Source: Terriglobus sp. TAA 43 (lineage in GTDB: Bacteria > Acidobacteriota > Terriglobia > Terriglobales > Acidobacteriaceae). From it: 64,000 nucleotides of DNA. The notes under the pieces are model-generated. The model saw nothing but the letters and a program-made list of their open reading frames with translations, was not told the origin of the DNA and made no database searches. The translations under genes and the position numbers were made by a program. Positions 62,020 to 64,000 of this stretch are shown here, piece by piece. The DNA is taken from positions 1,984,001-2,048,000 of the forward strand of contig NZ_JUGR01000001.1 of NCBI RefSeq assembly GCF_000800015.1. Direction: 5' to 3'. Position 1 is the stretch's first letter, and every line of letters starts with the position of its first letter.

Positions 62020-63972
62020 ATGTGCGGAATTGTTGGTTACATCGGCCCCAAAGACGTCGTCCCCCTCATCGTGGAAGGCCTGCGCCGCCTTGAGTACCGC
62101 GGATACGACTCCGCCGGCATCGCCGTCGCTGGCATCGCGGATAACCCCACGCTACTCGACGTCCGCCGAGCCCCCGGCAAGCTCAGTAACCTCGAGTCCG
62201 TACTCCGCGACAAGCCTCTCCACGGCACCTACGGCATAGGCCACACCCGCTGGGCCACGCACGGCCGCCCCACCGAAGAGAACGCGCACCCACACCGCGA
62301 CGGCACAGGAACACTCGTCGTCGTGCACAACGGCATCGTCGAAAACTACCTCGCCCTCAAGCGCGACCTCATCGCCCGCGGCCATCGCTTCGTCTCCGAA
62401 ACCGACACCGAAATCATCGCGCACCTCATCGAAGACGAACTCGAGAAAGCCGCACTCACCGTCTCCGCGCCGCAACTCATCGAAGCCAACACCGCCGAAG
62501 CCATCGTCACCGCGCCAGCCTCGCCCATCCCGCTCGAAGAAGCCGTAAGACGAGCCGTCAAGCGACTCACCGGTGCCTTCGCCATCGGCGTCCTCTCCGC
62601 GCGCGAGCCCAACAAGCTCGTCGCTGCACGCCTCGGCCCGCCCGCCGTCATCGGCATCGGCGACGGCGAATTCTTCCTCGCCTCCGACGTCCCCGGCATC
62701 CTCCACCACACCCGCGACATCGTCTTCCTCAACGACAACGAAGTCGCCGTCCTAACCAAAGAAGGCGTCATCTACACCGACTTCGAAGGCACGCCCCACA
62801 CCCGCACGCCACAGCGCATCACCTGGGACCCCATCCAGGCGGAAAAGGCCGGCTACAAGCACTTCATGCTCAAGGAAATCAACGAGCAGCCCCGCGCCGT
62901 CCGCGACACCACACTCGGTCGCGTCTCCCTCGACAGCGGCGAAGTCTTCCTCCCCGACCTCCAACTCACCCGGGAAGACATACAAAAAGCCACCAGCCTC
63001 ACCATCGCCGCCTGCGGCACCAGCTGGCACGCTGGCCTCGCCGGCAAGTTCATGATCGAGCGCCTCGCCCGCATCCCCGTCGACGTCGACTACGCCAGCG
63101 AGTATCGCTACCGCGACCCCATCCCCGGCTCACTCGGCCTGCTCATCACCCAAAGCGGAGAAACCGCAGACACCATCGCCGCGCAGCTTGAAATGGTCAG
63201 CAAAGGCACACCCACGCTCGCCATCTGCAACGTCGTCGGATCAGCCATCACCCGCAAAGCCTCCGGAGTCATCACCACCAACGCAGGCCCGGAAATCGGT
63301 GTCGCCTCCACCAAGGCCTTCACCGCCCAGCTCACCGCACTCTTCACCCTCGCGCTTTACTTAGGACAACAACGCGGCACCGTCACACCCCAGCAGTCAA
63401 AGCAATACGTCGCCGAGTTAGCCGAAATCCCCCGCAAGTTAGAAGAAATTCTGCGCTCCGTCGACGACCAATGCAGCGAACTCGCCAAGTCCTTCTCCAC
63501 CGCGCGCGACTTCCTCTTCCTCGGCCGAGGCATCCACTACCCCATCGCCCTCGAAGGCGCACTCAAGCTGAAAGAGATTAGTTACATCCACGCCGAAGGC
63601 TACCCCGCCGGCGAAATGAAGCACGGCCCCAACGCCCTCATCGACGAAACACTCCCCGTCGTCTGCATCGCCACCAAGGACCCCGCAGACCCCACCAGCG
63701 TCCTCAAGTACGAAAAGACCCTAAGCAACATTCAGGAAGTAACCGCCCGCAGCGGCCGCGTCATCGCCATCGCAACCGAAAGCGACCCCATCGAACACAG
63801 CCACCTCACCGGCCTCGTAGAACACACCATCACCATCCCGCAAGCCCCGGAACTACTCCTGCCCATCCTCGAAGTAGTCCCGCTACAACTACTCGCCTAC
63901 CACATAGCTGTAAGAAGAGGCTGCGACGTAGACCAACCACGAAATCTAGCCAAGAGTGTAACCGTCGAGTAA
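62020..63972 (+). CDS. glmS: Glutamine--fructose-6-phosphate aminotransferase (isomerizing)
   Basis: A 650-aa enzyme making glucosamine-6-phosphate for peptidoglycan and LPS. The glutaminase domain starts MCGIVGYIG, with Cys2 as nucleophile after Met removal, and has [33 protein letters not shown] and VHNGIVENY. Two SIS domains follow ([59 protein letters not shown]), and it ends in LAKSVTVE. It is about 40 residues longer than the usual 609; the extra piece, roughly residues 148-178, is an Ala/Glu/Pro-rich insert in the glutaminase domain. Codons end in C far more often than in genes such as serA. Confidence 0.97.
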   Translation: MCGIVGYIGPKDVVPLIVEGLRRLEYRGYDSAGIAVAGIADNPTLLDVRRAPGKLSNLESVLRDKPLHGTYGIGHTRWATHGRPTEENAHPHRDGTGTLVVVHNGIVENYLALKRDLIARGHRFVSETDTEIIAHLIEDELEKAALTVSAPQLIEANTAEAIVTAPASPIPLEEAVRRAVKRLTGAFAIGVLSAREPNKLVAARLGPPAVIGIGDGEFFLASDVPGILHHTRDIVFLNDNEVAVLTKEGVIYTDFEGTPHTRTPQRITWDPIQAEKAGYKHFMLKEINEQPRAVRDTTLGRVSLDSGEVFLPDLQLTREDIQKATSLTIAACGTSWHAGLAGKFMIERLARIPVDVDYASEYRYRDPIPGSLGLLITQSGETADTIAAQLEMVSKGTPTLAICNVVGSAITRKASGVITTNAGPEIGVASTKAFTAQLTALFTLALYLGQQRGTVTPQQSKQYVAELAEIPRKLEEILRSVDDQCSELAKSFSTARDFLFLGRGIHYPIALEGALKLKEISYIHAEGYPAGEMKHGPNALIDETLPVVCIATKDPADPTSVLKYEKTLSNIQEVTARSGRVIAIATESDPIEHSHLTGLVEHTITIPQAPELLLPILEVVPLQLLAYHIAVRRGCDVDQPRNLAKSVTVE

Positions 63973-64000
63973 AGTATCGACATTCCACAATTGAGAATGC

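Overview
This window looks like a chromosomal segment of a member of the Acidobacteriota, probably class Terriglobia (Terriglobus/Granulicella/Edaphobacter type). This is inferred from gene content, not from a marker-gene comparison. The pointers are long MacB/FtsX-type permeases of the acidobacterial 'ADOP' class, two TIGR03435 ('soil-associated') proteins, paired DUF3857 transglutaminase-like secreted proteins, a secreted GH3/PA14 glycosidase and a moderately GC-rich base composition. No rRNA, tRNA, insertion sequence, prophage or CRISPR array was recognised, so this is mostly stable core and lineage-specific chromosome.

Layout. 0-5.9 kb: a cut-off short-chain dehydrogenase with its MarR regulator, a divergent ECF sigma factor with no visible anti-sigma gene, serA, a FmdB zinc-ribbon protein, a lysine-rich DUF6496 protein, a lipoprotein and a small membrane protein. 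5.9-12.7 kb: gatB, two tandem secreted DUF3857 proteins (the second has lost its catalytic Cys and His) and a TolB-like propeller. 12.7-22.8 kb: mfd with a coupled YdeI/OmdA-type gene, a DUF885 peptidase-like protein, galU, a glycerophosphodiesterase, and a transglutaminase plus alpha-E (DUF403) pair.

23.0-35.7 kb is one co-directional block: membrane-fusion protein, ABC ATPase, two different 820-830 aa permeases, a second ABC ATPase, a TolC-like outer-membrane factor, a sigma-54-type response regulator and its histidine kinase. A GG-N10-GC (-24/-12) motif and a repeated ATGGACA site lie just upstream of the first gene. The block therefore looks like a self-regulated, sigma-54-dependent tripartite exporter with doubled ABC parts.

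35.8-47.6 kb: the GH3 glycosidase, a triple AAAATCGTCTTTC repeat, two TIGR03435 genes around an ankyrin gene, a secreted beta-helix protein, rplU-rpmA with a long leader, an MHYT histidine kinase and gamma-glutamyltransferase. 47.6-56 kb: a VOC/TetR pair with a clear operator, an outer-membrane protein, aspS, a TonB-C protein whose start codons sit inside a 39-bp near-palindrome, membrane proteins, a PAS-GGDEF cyclase and a tiny zinc-ribbon protein. 56-64 kb: DUF72 and esterase genes with a possible 28-aa membrane peptide downstream, an FNR-like regulator, ctaD preceded by an unlisted 50-aa six-cysteine ORF coupled to it by ATGA, a perfect CRP-type half-site pair upstream of that ORF, a homoserine-acetyltransferase-like hydrolase and glmS.

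The best candidates for something new are the six-cysteine peptide and Crp-type site at ctaD, the sigma-54-controlled double-ABC exporter, the palindrome hiding the start codons at 52.7 kb, and the pseudo-transglutaminase beside its active paralogue. Several housekeeping genes (mfd, aspS, glmS, the small zinc ribbon) have a TACAMT/TAAAAT -10-like hexamer only 8-9 nt before the start codon, which suggests leaderless transcripts.
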